Source of the DNA: Clarkia xantiana subsp. parviflora
Taxonomy: Eukaryota > Streptophyta > Magnoliopsida > Myrtales > Onagraceae
Assembly: GCA_036873135.1 (NCBI GenBank)
Contig: JAPTYO010000017.1
Coordinates: 9,114,001-9,178,000 of the forward strand
DNA: 64,000 nucleotides
Direction of reading: 5' to 3'
This document shows positions 32,491 through 44,143 of the stretch, piece by piece. Each line of letters starts with the position of its first letter. Position 1 is the first letter of the stretch. Position numbers and translations under genes: made by a program. Under the pieces are notes generated by a model. That model did no database searches and was not told the origin of the DNA. It saw nothing but the letters and a program-made list of their open reading frames with translations.

Positions 32491-34095
32491 AATCTCCAAT
32501 TTATTAAATTTTTTTTTGGAAGGAAGTCAAATAGAATAGCACTCTCTCTCAACTGGAAGTATCCTCGATGGAAGTCACTGTCTCGACAAACTTAGTCATG
32601 GTAAATTGCAGAGCACCATATCCAGCCAATGCCAAGCCTACGCCTAAGCCTAAACCCGAAGTCTTCCCACCAAATATGACCTTGCTTTACCTCGCCTTCA
32701 CCAAGTCTTCCGCCGTGGTCGCCTCAAATCGAGGAACCTGCTACTCCCTCTTCCTCCGCACTGCCCCATCATCGAAAAAGCCACCTCCCCCGGGCCCTCA
32801 CAAGAACCCCCCGATACCCCCTCAACCACCACCACAAGCAACCCAACCACCCTCACCAACCCCTTGTAGGGCCTTTCCACCCACCCCACGAACATCCACA
32901 CCCCTAAGCCCAAGCCTAAGAAAAAGCCGGAAGCCCCACCACATTGGATGACCTTGTTCAACCTCGACTTCATCCTACTCTATTCCTCGCCAAATCGCAG
33001 AGTCCGCCTCCCCCGCTCCCCCCCACCCCCCCCCACGTCCTCCCCTTCACCCTCACTCTTACCACCACCCCCGAGCCCGCACAAAGACCCCTCACCACCA
33101 CCACAACCGCATCCCCACGTTCCCACGCGCCCACACACGCGCCGCCACACACGCCACACGCACCGCCTCACGCGCCACACGTGCCACACACACCACCCAC
33201 GCGCCCACTACAGCGGCGCATGCATACCACGCTCTACCATGCGGCAGACACACACCTTCAGTCGCCGGGACGGGAATACACGCCGCCACGGTCCACGTCC
33301 ATCCCTAATATACCGTGCGCCGGTCTCCATCGTCGCTTCACGCGCATTCGTGGATGCTGTTCACCGTTTTAAGCTCAAAATCGACTATATCTTGGCGGTA
33401 CAGCCCAGTACCCTCCCCCATCTACCCCTTCCAGCTGAACCCATATTTCTTCAGAACCAACGCTCCGTTCATCACACAAACGAATGCATGATATGTACCT
33501 TTCGGGGTATCCACGATATGACCGCGCTCGCGGTCATATCTCATTGTAAAACCCTTCTCCTTAGAGAGAAGCATAGTATTTCTATGGCACCTCACTCGTG
33601 CGCTAGTCCTTCGCGGATGTTCCACAGTCATGGGTGCTTCGGTAACCTGGTTTCGGCTAGCTCCTACCAATTAGAAATCTCTACACCAGTCATGCAGTCA
33701 TCTTCGTGTGTTAATGGAGTTGTTTGTGTTTTAGATTTATTGTGGGTCCTGTCTGGTATCGTTTATTGTGCAGGTCCTCTGTTAGCTTTGTCGGCCTTGA
33801 GGGAGTTTCCTTTCTCCTCCGAACGGTTGAATTCGTTGTTGTATCAGTTGGACTCCTCCTCACCAAGCTGCTATCCATTGCCTGGGATCATCTCTACCGT
33901 TAAGCTGATCTGGTGTTTTATTTTAGTTATTTCCGGTTGTAATTCTATTTTTTTTGTTGGTACTTGCTCTACTTGTTCGAGATTTGGATGTTTACCGATC
34001 CCTCCAGAGCGGTCGTTTTCTGATTTGTAACTTGTAATAGTTTTTCCTTCAATAAAATCGGCGCGATTGATAAAAAAAAAATCTCCAATTTATTA
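32491..34095 (+). mobile_element. Retroposed, poly(A)-tailed insert with 16-bp target duplications
   Basis: Identical 16-bp flanks AATCTCCAATTTATTA at 32491-32506 and 34080-34095. The insert ends with AATAAA (34051) and an A-tail of about 10 (34072-34081). This is the signature of LINE-type target-primed insertion, so the strand is +. Inside are a C-rich, Pro-coding region (32630-33230) and a 33460-34030 tail. The longest frame, 32948-34030 (360 codons), has a proline/histidine-rich start and no domain I recognise. It may be a processed copy of an mRNA, a truncated LINE, or a chimera of the two. Confidence 0.8.
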
Positions 34096-34983
34096 GTAAT
34101 TATTTTGGGTATGCGAAAAAAAATATATAGGAATTTAGTGAATTTAATTAATTGCTATTATTTTTATATTAAATATTATTTATCGAAGTCATGTATACTA
34201 ATCAAAACACTTTTAGAGAAGAGTAGACATATATGCTTAAATTAAAAGAAGGGTTTAAATCACCAATAGTTCAAACCAGCTAAGGCGTTGACGAAGCCTA
34301 CTAATAATAGAACAAACCGTGTATATATCGAGTTTCGCGGTCGTCCCTTCCTTCCCTTCATGCTTTGTCTCTCTTTCTATCCACTTCATTCTGTGGTTTC
34401 ACTTCTTCATAACTCCACTATAAAACGTGCTCGAATCACTCGATTTACCGCTTTCTATCCTCAAAACTTGCATGCATGGATCAAGCTCGAATTTTCCAAA
34501 TATATATGGCAACACAGAGACAAGACGAATGCCGATACAGTTACGTGACATAAGGTTCAAGGTACACAATTTTGCTAAGATCAATGCTACAGTTACCGTG
34601 ACTGAAGCATTAGTAATGGTAAATGATTTTGTTTTGTTTGGCCAATAGTAATGGTAAATGATTAATGTATCTTAATTGCAATAATTAAAGAGATGCGTGT
34701 TTTTTTTATTAATAAAGAAAGCATGCCTGCAGCTGAATTAAAAATGCTACGTGAATATGACAATAAATGTTAATTTGATGAGTTAGACAAAAAAAAAATA
34801 GCAGCCTTAGTATTTAGTATGCATTCTAATAATTAAGATACTATATATATTGATTGGTTGATAATCCATATATAAACAGTTAGAGTGGCATTGGTATAGG
34901 AAATTAGGTTGAAAGATTCGACCAACAATGATTTGGTGAGCTTATATAACTCTTATTAAAAAGAGTTTGTAAGTCTACATATT
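34096..34983. other. AT-rich sequence left of Copia F, with a possible promoter-like stretch
   Basis: A CT-rich stretch at 34335-34400 followed by CTATAAAACG (about 34419) resembles a plant core promoter. The ATG at about 34476 opens only about 25 codons, so no gene is called. The rest is AT-rich and unassigned. Confidence 0.35.
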
Positions 34984-34988
34984 AAAGA

Positions 34989-35724
34989 TGTTGGAATATG
35001 CAAATTTACAAAGTCCGAGTACCAAAATACAATATTTTAAAATGTAATTACTCAAATTTCGGTTACTTACAAGTAATTACTCCAATTATCATGCAATAAA
35101 TATGTTAATCCAAAATTATACGTAAAATCGATACAAAAACGAGGCATGTGCGGATCATGGTCTCCTTAAGGCAATTTCCCCCTACCTCACCCTCGGGTTA
35201 TGCAAAGAAGTTTAAACATAGGGCGATCACCTCACAGGATTCAACAATGTCATTGAATCGTGTTATGCACACAACACGCTCGACCGAACCGAACTCAAAC
35301 AAAGGACGGGAAAGCTGACGACAACGGCTAGAGATAAAAATAACTAGAAAGGTCGAACACGACATAAATCGAAATCAATCTAGGAAGAACTCTGCAATTC
35401 GTCAACATTAAGAACAGATGAGGAAAAAATATAACTTGGATTCCAAAAATATGGATTCCGAAAGTATTGGATACTAAACCAAAAGGAAGATATCACATTT
35501 TTTAAGTTGTGCAAAAAAATGAAGAGAGGGAACTCCTCTATATAGGAGAGGAGAAGGGAGGAGTAGAGTGAAGCCAACCAATGCGGTACAAAAAAACCTT
35601 TCACAAATTCCATCCACAAAAAATAGGCTAGATTAAAACGTTGGGCTCAAACAAAAAATTTGGGCTCTAACCAAGATAAGTCTAATAAACTAAAGTTAAT
35701 AAAAAATGGCTCATTTTTCCAACA
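34989..35724 (-). repeat. 3' LTR of Copia F (736 bp)
   Basis: Minus strand TGTTGGAAAAATGAGCC at 35724 to CATATTCCAACA at 34989. Similar throughout to 51155-51781 plus 52905-53068. Confidence 0.88.
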
Positions 35725-35899
35725 ATCCCCCACAGGAATGGAAATTGGAAATTTAGACACGAATTTTGAGTTCAACGGTCAATACCTGCAAAGGATAGAT
35801 GTGGGTAACCCATTGAAGCTATCCCTTGTTAGATCATGCCTTCTCTACTGACTGGTCGGTAGACGCGATGTCCTTGAACTGACTGTCCTTGATGTAAAT
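35725..35899 (-). other. Copia F 3' untranslated remnant left of element B
   Basis: Polypurine tract and about 160 bp of F sequence. The last five bases TAAAT are the left target copy of B. Confidence 0.7.
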
Positions 35900-36800
35900 T
35901 GATGGATATACGCCCAATTTGAACCCGTTGACTTCCGAACCGTTGTATTTTTATCGTCCCATTTATGATTGCAAATCGAAACTTCAACCCGGACACTTCG
36001 CGAGAACATCGACGGCTCGGACGGGGCCGAAGCGCCCGTCCGACAGAGGCGAACTCACCTAGGTGAGGTTGGGTGGCCACACCCGACCTCCCCTAGGGGA
36101 GATCGGGTCAGCCGACCCGATCTCCCCTAGGGGAGATCGGGTTGGCCAACCCGATCTCTCCTAGGAGAGATCGGGTCAGCCAACCCGATCTCTCCTAGGA
36201 GAGATCGGGTCGGCCAACCCGATCCCTCCTAGGAGGGATGGGGTTGGCCAACCCCACCCTCCCTAGGAGGGGTTGGGTGTCCTCACCCAACCCCTACCCT
36301 TGGGGGTCGGATTTCTCCCCCCCCAAGGGTCCCGACACCACATTCGGACTCCCATGCTCGGTCCACTCCGCCTACCTCCTCCGAATCCTAAGGTCTTAAT
36401 TATGTGCTTAAAGGTTAATTAATTGTGTTTAAGGGCTAACGATGTCATTAAGCCACCTTAATGACACCGTTGCCTATAAATACCCCACCTTCACAACTCA
36501 TTTGATCATCTTGGCCATTTGGACATTTTAGCTCTGACATCTCTCTAGCTTTATCTCTCTAGAAAAGTACTGACTTAGGCATCGGAGAGGGTTCACCAGG
36601 CACCACCCCCCCCCCCCCTCCTCCGTGTCTGGTATTGCCCTTTCTGCAGGGTAGAAGGAGAGAAGGAGCAGAGGAAGGAAGGAAGGAAAGGAGAAGATAG
36701 ACTAAGGCAGAGCAGCTCAGGAACATCGGATCACACATACCCCCCGTAAGGAGTGAGATCAAAGCTGACACCCCGTTGACCTAGATCTCATAACTTAACA
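35900..36800 (+). repeat. 5' LTR of element B (901 bp)
   Basis: TGATGGATATACGCCC ... CATAACTTAACA. Carries a block of linked palindromes centred on CCTAGG (36053-36290), TATA-like GCCTATAAATACC (about 36470), and a C-run with the CATCGGAGAGGG motif (about 36580-36620). It has one more 34-bp palindrome unit than the 3' LTR. Confidence 0.95.
36053..36290. repeat. Array of linked palindromes in the B 5' LTR
   Basis: Seven palindromes centred on CCTAGG, about 34 bp apart (for example ACCCGATCTC/CTAG/GAGATCGGGT type), joined by short TGGCCA or CAGCCG links that are themselves near-palindromic. It lies upstream of the TATA box, in U3. The 3' LTR copy (45773-45985) has six. Confidence 0.92.
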
Positions 36801-36802
36801 CT

Positions 36803-36817
36803 TGGCGCCGTCTGTAG
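36803..36817 (+). other. Primer-binding site of element B
   Basis: TGGCGCCGTCTGTAG two bases after the LTR end; same core as elements A and C. Confidence 0.82.
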
Positions 36818-36851
36818 GCTTCGGACAGAAAGCCTGGCTATTACACGAGCT

Positions 36852-39800
36852 ATGACGAACAGTAGGGTGTCCAGGCCCCAACACCCACCCGGGGGCAATG
36901 GGCGGAGAAGAGAACCCATACCCCCAGGGAGGCGGCCTAACCCTGGGAAGCAGCCAATGCATCCAGAGCCCCAAGAAATACCACAACCTCCTCAGCAACA
37001 GAACAACCAGGAGGGAGGACCTTCACGCCCAGCTGGGGCTGAGTCCTCCACAGCCTCCACCCCCCGGGCAAGAAGGCCACAGAGAGCAAGAGGACAACAG
37101 GGAGTGCCTTCCCACAACACGGCACCCCCTGAGGGATACTATTATGAGGAGCAACCCCAAAGGTACCCATATGGGATGCCGGAACAAAGAGATGATAACC
37201 GCGCCCACACAGCATATGCAAGGCCGGCATACACCCAAGGGACTTACACTGAAGCTCATGAGGAGGAGCAGATCCCGACAGAAGAGCACTACTCGTACCC
37301 TCGAGCAGGGCAGCGAGAGGAACAAAGAAGATATTACCAGGAGCCACCCCCAGAGGGAAGGCAACAATTCGTGCCTCCTAGGCAACAGCAGAACAACAGG
37401 GCTTACACCCCGCTTGGGGAGGAAAGACAAGCAAGACCTCCAAGGAGGCAGGACTTCTATGAAGCACCCCAGCAGGCGTATCAAGAGTACACCTACAGTC
37501 CATACCAGCAGGGACAAGGGAACCCAGTAAGCCCAGTCTACAACTACAATGGATATCAGAGGGATTATACTCCGGCACAGATGATGATTACCCCGGAGGA
37601 GATAGAAGCCATGATAACCCGGAAATTGAATGAGTCAAAGAAACCCAGCCTGCATTGTCTAAGTGACAAGACGAACCACCCTTTCACAAGGGAGCTGGAG
37701 ATGAACAGGGTGCCATACTCCCTGCACACTGTGCAAATTGCAAAGTACAATGGGAAGGGAGACCCCCTAGAGCATATCCAACAGCATGAGGCCTCTCTAT
37801 TCGGGAGGACAACTGACGAAAGATACAAGGCACTCCTTTTCCCAAACACCCTATCAGGCGTGGCCTCACATTGGTTCTTCAGCCTGCCCTCTGAGAGCAT
37901 CCACTCATGGGAGCAGCTAAAAGCTAAGTTTCTGCAGAGATACCTAGGGGAGAGGAAACTCCTCAAGGGAACAGGCTCCATTGATGACGTAAAACAAGAA
38001 TATGATGAATCCCTGGCCAGCTACTATACTAGGTTCAACCAGAATATTGCAGACATCCAGGGAGACATCACTGAAGGGGAGATAATCCGAGCCTTTATCA
38101 GAAACTTAGGTCGCTTTGGGTCAACATTGGCTGAAAAGATGGCCAAAAAGCCAGCAAGCACCTTGGAGGAGCTTGCAGGGAGAGTTAAAACGCATATTGA
38201 CCTTGAGAGGCACAGGGCAAGCAAGAAGGCCAAAATTCAGGCAGCCAAGGAGGATACTCAAAGGCCAAACAAAGGAAAGCCACCCCAGGCACCACAGCAT
38301 GCAAGGCAGCAGGAATGGCGTCCGCCACAACAAAGAAACCAAATGGGTGAACCCTTAAAGGCTAGAGAAATCAATGTCATTAAGTTCATCCCACTGAACG
38401 CCACTCCAGCCACCGTGCTTAGAGAGATGCGGAACCAAAAGCTATGGTCACCCCCTGCAAGGTGGAGAGCCCCAATGGTGGGAAATCATAAAGATAGATG
38501 GTGTGACAACCATGAGGCTTATGGTCACGACACAAATGAATGCTTTAGCCTAAAGTTAAGCATAAACAACATCGTCCAGAGGGGAGAACTGAAACAGTTC
38601 GTAGACCATGGGGGCAATAGTATGCAACTGGGGCCACCACAGAAAGACAAGGGCAAGGGAAAGGTAGACTATAACCCTCCACCCAACAAAAGAGGAGTCA
38701 TCAATATGATACATGGAGGAGCAGCATCAGGTGGCCCAACGGCTAACGCAAGAGAGGTCTATGCATCCAAGCTAAGCTCAGTGCCAAGGTGGAGAAAAAG
38801 GCCAAGAGAAGGAGAAGAAGTGAAGATCGAGTTCTCGGAGAAGGACAAAAGCCACATCGTCTTTCCACATGATGATGCTCTAGTTATTACTTTAGACATT
38901 GACAATTTTGATGTAAAGAGAATTTTGGTGGATGGGGGCAGCTCAGCTGACCTCCTAAGCCTGAGAGTGTTGGAAGAGATAGGGAAAACCAAAGCAGACA
39001 TCAAACCGGTCAACTTCCCTCTAGTTGGCTTCTCAGGGGCAACAAGTTACCCCCTGGGAATGATAACCCTACCAGTGACCATGGGCCAAGGATGGACCCA
39101 GCTGAAGGTAAATGTCAATTTCTTGGTGGTTGAAACCCTGGGAGCCTACAATGGGATCCTAGGAAGGACAACCATAAATCCATATGAAATAGTGCCATCC
39201 ACTGTTCACCAGAAGCTGAAGTACATCACGGAGAACGGAGTGGGAGAGGTCCTGGGTGATCAACGCACTGCAAGACAATGCTATGTCAATTCAATGAGAC
39301 ACGGATCACACAGGACAGACACAGTGGCTGTGGTCATGACAGGAGCCAACCAGAATAGAAGAAGGAGGGGAGGGAGACAAAGGCAAGGAAGGAGGAGGAG
39401 TGGAGTGACACTCCGTTTGAGCAGGCAGTTTTTTCAAACAGTGCCTACAAGGAGACACAGGAGCAAGGCTGTGAAGGTGACATCCATACCTTGGCAGCCA
39501 GACACCATAATAGGGAACAGGACAAAGAACTCCATCCTAAAAGGCTTCCGCTACATAGATGATATCAAGCAAATGCCGCAGGAGTCTATATCAAGCTATT
39601 TCCAGAGATTCTTTGATTATGGTGCCAACATGGACATCACAAGGGGAGAAGCAGTCAGAGCATTCATCAGAAACATGCATCCAAGTTCATTCGAGGCCTA
39701 TGGAGGGCTCTATGAGATGGTCATGACGAGCACAATGAGAGAGCTCAAGGCGAAGCTGGACAAGGCATTTGAACAAGAGGCGGAACAGTTGGATGAAGTT

Positions 39801-40100
39801 CCAGAAAGAGGAAGAGAAACAGACACATTGGGAGGAGGTGTCAATTTCACATTCACACCCCTCACACTCAGCATAGAAGAAATTTTCCACAAGCACCTCA
39901 AGCAAGAGCTACCAACATGCAGGTAGGAAGGCAAGGCCTTCCTAGGAAGAGGTGCACAGGGTTGGTGTGAATACCATGGGACCTGGGGTCATCAAACCAA
40001 TGACTGCATGGTGTTGAAGGTGGAAGTGGAAGAAATAATTTACAATGGAGGCTTCAAGGAGTACGTGGCAACAGACACAATGGCCACCCCATATCCTTAG
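36852..40100 (+). CDS. Element B Gag - knuckle - protease - Gag' - knuckle polyprotein
   Basis: ATG at 36852, 1024 codons to a TAG at 39924-39926, then open in the same frame to a TAG at 40098-40100. Residues 1-240 are Pro/Gln/Arg-rich. The capsid domain is about 280-440 (ASHWFFSLPSESIHSW near 336, YLGERKLLKG, YYTRFNQNIADIQGDI). Knuckle WCDNHEAYGHDTNEC is near 550-564 (CX2HX4HX4C). The retropepsin-like domain has VDGGSSADLL with Asp at 694 and YNGILGRTTINP near 768. A basic linker leads to a second Gag-like module at about 877-990 (WQPDTIIGNRTKNSI, YFQRFFDYGANMDITRGEAV, AFIRNMHPSSF). The second knuckle WCEYHGTWGHQTNDC (about 39970-40015) lies after the TAG. The protein should form particles and cleave itself. 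The TAG is either a mutation or a readthrough point; element C has no stop there. Confidence 0.92.
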
Positions 40101-40366
40101 TTTTCATATCTAGCATTTTGCATGTTTCAGCTTTACAAGCTTTTCAAAAAACAACTTTGGAGAAGGAGAACTCACGAAGTTACTCCAACTCTACAACTAT
40201 CTTTCATTCCTACAAAGGATGTCTTGGTGCACCAAGGCATCCCAAGTGTACAAAAACATGAATACTCCTAAGGGAGTAGTAGTTACTCAAAAGTATTTTC
40301 CAGTGAATGCAGTGGTATACCCACAAAGTTATCCTTACACAGATATGACTTCAAGTCAATGACAGG
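40101..40366. other. Spacer before the element B array
   Basis: Non-coding. This is where pol would start in an autonomous relative; no RT motif seen. Confidence 0.55.
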
Positions 40367-41145
40367 TTCGACGCCCCCAAGAGCGTATCTTGAGAGTAGT
40401 TTTCATACTACGACATTCGACGCCCCCAAGAGCGTATCTTGAGAGTAGTTTTCACACTACGACATTCGACGCCCCCAAGAGCGTATCTTGAGAGTAGTGT
40501 TCATACTACGACCTTCGACGCCCCCAAGAGCGTATCTTGAGAGTAGTTATTACACTACGACCTTCGACGCACCAAGAGCGTATCTTGAGAGTGGTTTCCA
40601 AAAACTACGAACTTCGACGCCCCCAGGAGCGTATCTTGAGAGTAGTGTTCATACTACGACCTTCGACGCCCCCAAGAGCGTATCTTGAGAGTAGTTATTA
40701 CACTACGAATTCGACGCACCAAGAGCGTATCTTGAGAGTGGTTTCCAAAAACTACGACTTCGACGCCCCCAGGAGCGTATCTTGAGGTAGATTTGCAACC
40801 TACCAGATTCGACGCCCCCAAGAGCGTATCTTGAGGTAGAAAAAACACTACCAGTTCGACGCCCCCAAGAGCGTATCTTGAGGTAGATTTCAAACTACCA
40901 GTTCGACGCCTACCAGGAGCGTATCTTTGGTCTAACCTGAGCCCTCCGGGAGCCTATCCTGTGAAACGTTAAGTGCCGTCCGAGAGCCTGTCTCGTGAAC
41001 AGATTTGACACCCGTCAAGAAGGTATCGGTGGACTAACCTGTGCCCTCCGGGAGCCTATCCTGTGAAACGTTAAGTGCCGTCCGAGAGCCTGTCTCGTGA
41101 AAAGATTTCGACGCCCACCAAGAGCGTATCTTTGGTCTAACAGTA
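40367..41145 (+). repeat. ~49-bp tandem array in element B
   Basis: Unit starts TTCGACGCCCCCAAGAGCG, then TATCTTGAGAGTAGTT. The first spacings are 49 bp, then vary from about 40 to 60; about 12 copies to 40925. It is followed by two ~95-bp units (CTAACCTGAGCCCTCCGGGA...) at 40932-41125. Positionally equivalent to the 66-bp array in element C, but with unrelated sequence. Confidence 0.9.
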
Positions 41146-41594
41146 CAACGTATACCGTGTAAGGGGTATCAGAAGAGATCATCACACCATGTTTAGAAGG
41201 ATACCATTCTTAGAAGGATACCATGCTCAGAAGAATACCATGAGAAAGAAATTTCTAAGTAAAGTAATGTGAAGAACAAGTAATGTTTTTTCCTTTATGA
41301 AATGGCAGGTAAGACATGAAGGAAAGCACGAAAGAAGGATAAGTAAAGGAAACACACCAAGGAAAGGGTCCATACCCAAAGATCCATACACAAGGCATAG
41401 GGAGACATTATGAGAAGAGATATATACAAAAACATGAGAAGCACTAATGTAAAGGCAAACGAACCACGTAGTCAACAAACACAATGTGGCAAAGGAAAGT
41501 AACAACAAACACCATCACAATCTCAAAGGACACTCAACCCATACAAGGGGAGAAGGAGTGTAATTATATACAAGGATAGCATGAGAAAAACACG

Positions 41595-43986
41595 TCAGTC
41601 AGAACCTTCGGGGGAGTCACCCTCACCCCCTGAAGCTGAACCGCCAGCGGAAATGGATGAAGAGGAGGAGTCTGAGGTACCAATCTCCACAGGTGTAGCA
41701 TCCACCTGGGCAGGGGCAGGCTCGTCTGCAACGGCAGCCTGACCCATCAGAACAGTCGCGTAGCCAGTGGCATATGGCCCAAAGTCACCAAGGTCACCAA
41801 AGGGGAACTGAGGATCAATTCGGTATATGTGATCAACCAGATACTCACCGAACTGGTTCATCTCCTGGGTGAGACGCGTGCTATAATCGGCGGTGAAGGC
41901 AGAGGAGGCCTTATACTCAGATACCGCGACAGCCCTCTCCTCCGCCCGACACTTAGTCTCCAACCTCCGCAGCTCCTCAGAATGGAGCGAAGCAGCAACC
42001 TCAGCTTCCCGGCGCAAACTGCCCACAGTGGTTTCAAGCAAGGACACCTGGTCCTGGAGCTCCTGCAGCCTCAAATCAGATATACGCGCCTTCTCGGCAG
42101 CAGTGGCGACCTCCGCCTTGAGAGAAATCTGGCTGTCTTCAAGGGTCTTCCTCTCGTCAGATAACTCGAGCACGAGCGAGGACATGTTCACCATGTCAGA
42201 TATGCCCTAACAATTCAAACAAGGGATGAATAACCGAAAGATAGACATTATGAAAGAAATAAGAGGAAAGCAAAGAACAACTTACAGGTGCATAACGAGA
42301 AAGTACCCCTTGAACAAAGCGCCGAGTCTCCCCAGGAGACTTGGGCGGAACAACACGATCCCCAGGGGGAACGGCACCGCGGAGTACGCGGACACCAACC
42401 TCAGGAGTCCGCAAAGAGGAGGTGCTATCGAAGTGGAACTCCTTCAGACCAGCGAAAGGAGTCCACTCGGACCCAATAACATCTTCATCAGTGAGACGGG
42501 CGAAATCCTTCCGACTTAAAGTCGGAGGCCCACCTACACAAGCAAAGCAAGTCAAAGGAGAGTATAAACATACAAGGATCAGCACAAGGTAAAGATCATA
42601 CCTGAGGACCGTGCCCTCGGCTGGGGGGCAGGGGAACCACCACCAGCAGGTCGCTTCCCTTTGTCAGCCAGGGAAGGCACCTCTTCGACCACCATCTCCT
42701 TATCACGAGATAGAGTCGGAGGACGAGCAGTAGGCGAAGCAGGATCCACAGCCTTCTTTCTCTTAGCAGCCGAGGCCCCGGCCTCAGAATCAGATCGCCG
42801 CGGCTTGGACTCGGAAGGTCCAGAATCTCTGCCAACGGAGACGACCCTCTCAGTCACCAAGGGGGAGCGCACTAGCAAGGTAAGAAAAACAAGATAAGGA
42901 AAACATAAGTTACATCATAAAGAAGCAAATAGGAGAAAGCATACCAGAGGCCCCAGCCTTCTTCCCAGGCAGGGGGGATTTCTTCAAAGCAGAACTAGAA
43001 GGAGCCTTCCTCTTGCTCAGATCAACAGGGGCTCCCTGCATGTTATAGGTTTTTCCATGAAACCAACCTACAAAGGAAGAGCAGAAGGTAAATAAAGATG
43101 GAAAGACCAAGTGACATACCGAACCCCCGGAGTCAGGAGTCAGACTGATCCCGGCCTCGTAAAGATCCGTCTCAGTTATTAAAGACACGGGGCAGTAAGA
43201 CCGGGTCCTGTTGCTCTCGTGAATGATCTTCATAGTCTTCAAATCATCCGAAGAGAAATCTCCAAAAGCAGGCCAACCATCGGACCGATCCTCATTCAAG
43301 ACCGACCAAGTGACGTATCAGTCCGTAATGAAGAAGTAATGCTTAGCCCAGTGACTGGCCGAATTGTCAATCTGGGTCACGAAACGGAGAGAGGTATCCC
43401 ACTCGATCCCACTCAACCCGAAGTCAGAAAATCGGGGATCTTTGAAGGCCGGATGGCGAGTTACGAAACTCGCAAACCCCACCCTCGTCCGGTACTGGAA
43501 CCGATAGAAGCATCGGAATAGAACGAGAGAGTACTTCCAGGAGTACCAATGGCACAATACCCGGAAGCCCACCCAGACACGGAGGGCACTGGGGGCAAGG
43601 TTCACAGGAGAAATCCTGAAGAACCTGCTCAACTCTATAAGCTCGTCACAGTAAGGCAGCCTTAGCCCGAATCGGATCTGAGAGGGGTACACGGCGACCT
43701 TCCCTATAGGAGGCTCCGTCACCGTCCCGCGAGTATTCCCTAAGGAGGGGAGAAAAGGATACAGAGGCTCATCTAGGGGACTGATATCTCCTAGGGTAAC
43801 ATGTTCGTTGTAATCGGACCTAGTGATATGGTTCTCTGACAGAATAGCAAAACCTAAGGCAAAGATAGCAGGAAACCCCAAGGCACGGATCAAATTTCGA
43901 CTAACACCCCAATGAAGGTCACGATACCAAGTTAACAATAGGAAAGAAAGTAACGCGACCGAAGAGGAAAAGAAAGAGGAACTCAC
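41595..43986 (-). CDS. Element B antisense gene, five exons inferred (same gene as in element C)
   Basis: Inferred exons on the minus strand: 43986-43120, 43067-42945, 42871-42602, 42533-42286, 42206-41595. Donors GTATGC, GTATGA, GTAAGT (exons 2-4); acceptors TGTAG, GCTAG, TGTAG, TTAG. Exon 1 holds RFGLRLPYCDELIELSRFFR, ISPVNLAPSALRVW and ASHWAKHYFFI, resembling PF04195; it contains a TGA at 43318-43320 just after that motif. Exon 4 has PEVGVRVLRGAVPPGDRVV, almost the same as in element C. Exon 5 is coiled-coil-like with an acidic Ser/Gly tail, and is 612 bp long in both elements. Junction positions match element C at exons 2-5. An additional upstream exon (about 44143-43985) is possible. The TGA suggests this copy is damaged. 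Function unknown. Confidence 0.75.
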
Positions 43987-44143
43987 TCATCCTTCGGAGA
44001 ATACGGCGTCTCTGAAGAGTCTGCGTACGTGGACACCACCAGGAGTATAGTACCTGCCACGACACGACAAATATCAAGACAAGGAAAATTTCCGAAGAAC
44101 CGGAAATACTCCGACACTCAACCAACGACAACAACCAAGTCAA

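Noticed and set aside
32948..34030. 360-codon frame as an ordinary host gene
   Set aside because: It lies wholly inside a poly(A)-tailed insert bounded by 16-bp duplications and shows no recognised domain; annotated as part of the retroposed insert.
34419..34560. Short gene after a TATA-like box
   Set aside because: The first ATG opens only about 25 codons and no further exons could be linked.
36898..38358. Overlapping frames on both strands inside the element B polyprotein
   Set aside because: Shadows of the long Gag frame, with low-complexity composition and no motifs.
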